Shown: positions 61,227 to 64,000 of the stretch, one piece after another
Layout of the letters: the number at the start of each line of letters is the position of its first letter
Position numbering within the stretch: the stretch's first letter is position 1
NCBI RefSeq assembly: GCF_014692515.1
Contig: NZ_JACOIK010000001.1
Coordinates: 248,001-312,000, forward strand
Direction of reading: 5' to 3'
Origin: Sphingobacterium micropteri
GTDB lineage: Bacteria > Bacteroidota > Bacteroidia > Sphingobacteriales > Sphingobacteriaceae
Length of the DNA stretch: 64,000 bases
Notes under the pieces: model-generated
What the model saw: only the letters and a program-made list of their open reading frames with translations
Told to the model about the DNA's origin: nothing
Databases searched by the model: none
Position numbers and translations under genes: made by a program

Positions 61227-61896
61227 CTTTTACCTGTTTATCCGATAAATATGTTCTCGTTACGCTATCCAGCAATTCCGAGTTTTCGATATTTCGTAGA
61301 AATATAGGTTTGTGAAAATGATCCAGTTTATGTAATAACCTTATCAATTCCATTTTCTCTACATGATCCAGGTTTCCCGTTACAATCTTGGTAGCCTGCC
61401 GGATTTTATCTATCTGCTTTTCCAATGCGTTTATGCCAGAAGCTGAAATAGTGATTATTTTACTTCTTTTATCCGTTTCCGAATCTTTTTGTATTATCCA
61501 ACCTTGCGCGATAAGCCTATTGATAATTTGCATACCGGTAGGCTTATCTTGAATGTTTTTTTTGATAAGTTCCATCTTCGTCATAGCACCAAAAGCTTTC
61601 AGATTGATGAGGTAAATAAACTCCTCTTGTGTAGAAAATTCGGAATTATGCATGGCAGATTTGGAATAGGTTTTTGCATACCTATTCATGTGTACAATCA
61701 GGGTATTGATAACACTCTCCGGACTGCGACCGTTTTCTTTACCTTCCCAATCAGGCTCATATATGATGTTCTCCTGTAGGCGCATTTCATCATATATCCA
61801 ATGTTTGAAGCCTGATATATCCGTTGTATAGTTTTTATTTTCCATCTCAAACTTTTCCATTAGGTTTATAATGTCCTTTAGAAGCGTGTAGTTCAT
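61219..61896 (-). CDS. MarR-family transcriptional regulator of the carotenoid operon
   Basis: A 225-residue winged-helix protein. A helical N-terminal part leads into the MarR DNA-binding core (about 110-190), with LKAFGAMTKMELIKKNIQDKPTGMQIINRLIAQGWI, then a wing with DKRSKIITISASGI. It is longer than ordinary MarR proteins (about 145) and has an extra N-terminal helical segment. It is first in the carotenoid operon and overlaps crtI. Three TTATTAG elements lie just upstream (61897-61955) and are candidate operators. The ligand or light input is unknown. Confidence 0.85.
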   Translation of the reverse strand: MNYTLLKDIINLMEKFEMENKNYTTDISGFKHWIYDEMRLQENIIYEPDWEGKENGRSPESVINTLIVHMNRYAKTYSKSAMHNSEFSTQEEFIYLINLKAFGAMTKMELIKKNIQDKPTGMQIINRLIAQGWIIQKDSETDKRSKIITISASGINALEKQIDKIRQATKIVTGNLDHVEKMELIRLLHKLDHFHKPIFLRNIENSELLDSVTRTYLSDKQVKDE

Positions 61897-61964
61897 TTAT
61901 TAGTATATTTTAATACTTTAATTCCAGTTATTAGAACGTAAATATACATTATTAGTTTTAATAA
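61897..61964. promoter_or_regulatory. Triple TTATTAG element upstream of the carotenoid operon
   Basis: TTATTAG occurs at 61897, 61928 and 61949, spaced 31 and 21 bases (about three and two helical turns). The last copy begins a perfect inverted repeat TTATTA-GTTT-TAATAA (61949-61964). A near-consensus minus-strand -7 box (TATATTTA) overlaps this zone. The layout fits an operator for the MarR protein encoded next to it. Confidence 0.45.
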
Positions 61965-62069
61965 AGAACTTTTTTATACTATTTTTTTGTAGGAAAAAAA
62001 ATAGCCCGATGTGGGCTAAAGATGTATAATGGAAAAATAGGATTTTCCGCAAGGTAAAATGGTTAATTG

Positions 62070-62546
62070 TTAATCGTCGCAACCCAAGGGTGTGTACAGC
62101 AACGTATAATCTGCACGCTCGTCAGTTTCCTGTACACCGGTACTGGTATTAACCTTTAGTGGTTTTTGAGCCAATTGATCGGGTGCGAACTTGAACGCTA
62201 CCGCCATAGAATCATTCATCCCTTCTTGCATATAACGCCATACCGCCGTGATCTCATCTCCGGTAATAGTCCCTACTAACACGCCTTTGCGGCGGTCTTT
62301 TTCTTTTGGTATCCAATTCATCTCGCCTTCGACCTTATCAGCATTTATAATTAGCTTTACGGTGGTTGTATCCTGTTGGTCAGCACCTTCGGTTCGGATA
62401 AAACAGTAGGATTTTTGCACCGTTCCGTTGTGTACCGTTGCATTGACGGTATCGTCATCAATCCATTCTGACTCCTCGTTGTTGCTATTTCCGCTACCCG
62501 TGCATGAAGCTAACGCGATAGCAAATATTAAGAGATATTTCATCAA
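62070..62546 (-). CDS. Lipoprotein, unrecognised
   Basis: A 158-residue lipoprotein with Cys15 in the lipobox LASC and a small polar, Asn/Glu-rich stretch after it. The rest is beta-rich with many charged residues (KEKDRRKGVLVGTITGDEI) and ends in a single Cys next to the C-terminus (LGCDD). Proteins with this size and pattern are common but uncharacterised in Sphingobacteriaceae; I do not recognise the family. It is probably monocistronic. Confidence 0.6.
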   Translation of the reverse strand: MMKYLLIFAIALASCTGSGNSNNEESEWIDDDTVNATVHNGTVQKSYCFIRTEGADQQDTTTVKLIINADKVEGEMNWIPKEKDRRKGVLVGTITGDEITAVWRYMQEGMNDSMAVAFKFAPDQLAQKPLKVNTSTGVQETDERADYTLLYTPLGCDD

Positions 62547-62614
62547 TATATAGATTTTGTTTTATAATACTTTACAATAGTAGTGCCGCAATTTAAAAAC
62601 CCTTGTTTTCGTGG

Positions 62615-62646
62615 ATTGAATGCGTTCGAATTCCATAGTAACTTTG
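62615..62646 (+). promoter_or_regulatory. Promoter of the lipoprotein gene at 62674
   Basis: TTG at 62616-62618, 20-base spacer, TAACTTTG at 62639-62646. A close match to the other promoters in this window, about 27 bases before the ATG. Confidence 0.65.
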
Positions 62647-62673
62647 AAGTAGAGATTTAAAGGTTTAGAAAAG

Positions 62674-63279
62674 ATGAAAAAAATAATGTTGTTTATGGTA
62701 TCTATTCTACTTTTAGGATGTACCAAAGAAGATAATCCAGCTCGGGAAAACGAAGATTTTAATAGCCTCTATGGTGGCATACCCTATAAAGGAACGGTTC
62801 AAGGACGTATTTCGTTGGATGAAGGCAATGCACTTGATCTCTCCGGAGACGGGAGTATTGCCCTTATCGAAGCAACAAGTGATTCTGTTTCTATCGTTTT
62901 TCTGTCGGATATCGACGACTTGGGTGAGATCAATATCAAGATACGCGGAGAATTCAATAGCAAATCCTTCCATATGGGAAAAGAAAGTTCCGGTATCTAT
63001 TTTAGGGTTGTTGATCAGATTATAAATGGAAAATTCACTTCCGAAACACAAGATATGGTGTTTGAAGGGAAATTGGAGAAGGAAAGTGGGCAAATGGAAA
63101 TGGTGGCCATATTCAAAGAGGAAACCGAGAGCTTTCCCGAGGGAACAAGGTTAGAACTTAATTTTGATACCAGTCGTAAGATCACGGAAAATGACGACGA
63201 TGGACCTGGCTGTCAGATGCGCATGGTTCCCATATGGGATCCTAACGGTATGACTATGGGTATGGTTCCCGATTGTTAG
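62674..63279 (+). CDS. Lipoprotein with Met/Cys-rich C-terminus, unrecognised
   Basis: A 201-residue lipoprotein with lipobox ending LLGC (Cys16) and a KED run next to it that resembles the Bacteroidota surface-export signal. The body is beta-rich (about 30-170). The last 20 or so residues are unusual: five Met, two Cys and three Pro (CQMRMVPIWDPNGMTMGMVP and the final Cys). Such a tail could bind a soft metal such as copper, or form a disulfide, but this is inference. Family unknown. Confidence 0.6.
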   Translation: MKKIMLFMVSILLLGCTKEDNPARENEDFNSLYGGIPYKGTVQGRISLDEGNALDLSGDGSIALIEATSDSVSIVFLSDIDDLGEINIKIRGEFNSKSFHMGKESSGIYFRVVDQIINGKFTSETQDMVFEGKLEKESGQMEMVAIFKEETESFPEGTRLELNFDTSRKITENDDDGPGCQMRMVPIWDPNGMTMGMVPDC

Positions 63280-63328
63280 TTTGGGTATTTATCCGTAATT
63301 TCAAAAATAATCAGTGATTACATTTCAC

Positions 63329-64000
63329 ATGACGCAGAAACTCGGATTGCTTATTTTGTATTGGTTGTTTATAATAACATCTGGATTTAGTCAGTCGAAA
63401 GATGAACTAAAATACTACAACGATAGTGTGTACCGGCAACTTCAGCAAATACAAGACCACGAAACAAAGGCACAGGCTTTATTCGATCTGAGTTTTTTTT
63501 GGTCAGACTACGATACAACGAAGGCGTTTTCGTATATACGCGAAGCGGAGAATGTGTTAGGAGGAATCGGTAATTCCACGTATTATCGGGGATTGAAAAG
63601 CTTTTACCGTGCCGCAGTCTATTTTGAGACCGATCCTGCCAAAGCCAAACAAAAATACATGGAGGCAGAAAGCAGTTTGAAAGATGTTGGTGCAGAAAAA
63701 CGTCTGGAGGCGTCACGTTACCGTGCAAGGTTATGGGGGAGCTATGGTGCTTTATCGCAACGTGAAGGTAAAGCACACGAATATGTAGAAATTCTAATAG
63801 AAAAAGTCATTCCCTTAGCCAAGAGTATCGGAGATTCATCCTTATTAGGGAATAATTATCAGAATGTCGCCATGAATTTAATGAATTTAGGCGATTATGA
63901 GAAAGCAGATGAGTATTATAACAAAGCGCTGCAGTTACTTAAAGGGAAGAATGAGGCCTTAGAGGAGCGTTTTACACTATTTATCAATGCAGCACGCAAT
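63329..64000 (+). CDS. Tetratricopeptide protein, 5-prime part (cut by window edge)
   Basis: Starts at ATG 63329 with a signal peptide (about 1-22, ending SGFSQ) and is open to the window end (224 codons). TPR-type helices follow, for example NYQNVAMNLMNLGDYEKADE and YYNKALQLL. In Bacteroidota this N-terminal layout usually belongs to periplasmic TPR sensor histidine kinases or TPR-HTH regulators, but no output domain is visible here. The frame on the opposite strand (63387-63776) is a shadow. Confidence 0.8.
   Translation, partial: MTQKLGLLILYWLFIITSGFSQSKDELKYYNDSVYRQLQQIQDHETKAQALFDLSFFWSDYDTTKAFSYIREAENVLGGIGNSTYYRGLKSFYRAAVYFETDPAKAKQKYMEAESSLKDVGAEKRLEASRYRARLWGSYGALSQREGKAHEYVEILIEKVIPLAKSIGDSSLLGNNYQNVAMNLMNLGDYEKADEYYNKALQLLKGKNEALEERFTLFINAARN

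Noticed and set aside
63387..63776. 129-codon frame antisense to the TPR gene at the window end
   Set aside because: The plus-strand frame has a signal peptide and TPR helices and is clearly the real gene.
1..64000. CRISPR arrays, insertion sequences and prophage genes
   Set aside because: No regularly spaced repeats, transposases, integrases or phage structural genes were found.

Overview
The window is chromosomal DNA from a member of the Bacteroidota, most likely a Sphingobacteriaceae-type organism (Sphingobacterium/Pedobacter relatives). Three things point there. Gene families typical of the group are present: LytTR/LytS and OmpR two-component pairs, DUF4369-TlpA, PepSY-like proteins, DUF1080, DUF6157, CrtZ with a fused CrtY, and TolC/RND pumps. 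Shine-Dalgarno sequences are mostly absent. Several promoters fit the Bacteroidota sigma-A pattern TTG-N20-TAnnTTTG, including one placed exactly in front of the tRNA-Lys gene. No phage, transposase, integrase or CRISPR array is visible.

Layout: 1-3.8 kb holds the N-terminus of a TamB-like gene, an OmpR-type two-component pair with two PepSY-like exported proteins, and two small membrane proteins. 4.2-10.2 kb holds the most unusual locus. A TPR-CHAT protease-like lipoprotein and a PKD surface protein are co-transcribed, and a sigma factor plus a single-pass anti-sigma-like TPR protein diverge from them. 10.2-28.8 kb is mostly housekeeping: a PEP-mutase-like enzyme, DUF6157, valS, an LTA-synthase-like sulfatase, a beta-barrel protein, odhB, odhA, a divergent cryptochrome, an NmrA-like protein, a UbiD decarboxylase, asnB, DUF1080 and folB. 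29-41.8 kb carries hsp20, a tetR-tolC-adaptor-RND efflux operon with candidate operators, an MFS exporter, a LytTR/LytS pair divergent from a TlpA-like gene, and a siderophore-interacting protein.

41.9-45.9 kb holds tRNA-Lys(CTT), an OmpA lipoprotein, a decayed DUF1348 pseudogene, a YciI/ECF42 sigma pair, and DUF2721 and DUF421 membrane proteins. 46-54.1 kb is a glycogen-to-trehalose cluster (treZ, glgX and a treY-malQ fusion). Next to it are tandem TagD-like nucleotidyltransferases and an orphan receiver-like protein. 55.9-61.9 kb is a tightly overlapping carotenoid operon (marR-crtI-crtB-crtZ-crtY-phr-idi) that should make zeaxanthin and couples pigment to photolyase. The end holds two convergently arranged lipoproteins' neighbourhood (one on each strand) and the start of a TPR protein cut by the window edge.

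Stress handling is a recurring theme: envelope sensing (CHAT/sigma, PepSY, TamB), efflux, heat shock, compatible solute (trehalose), and light damage (carotenoid, photolyase, cryptochrome). All functional calls come from reading the sequence; no database search was run.
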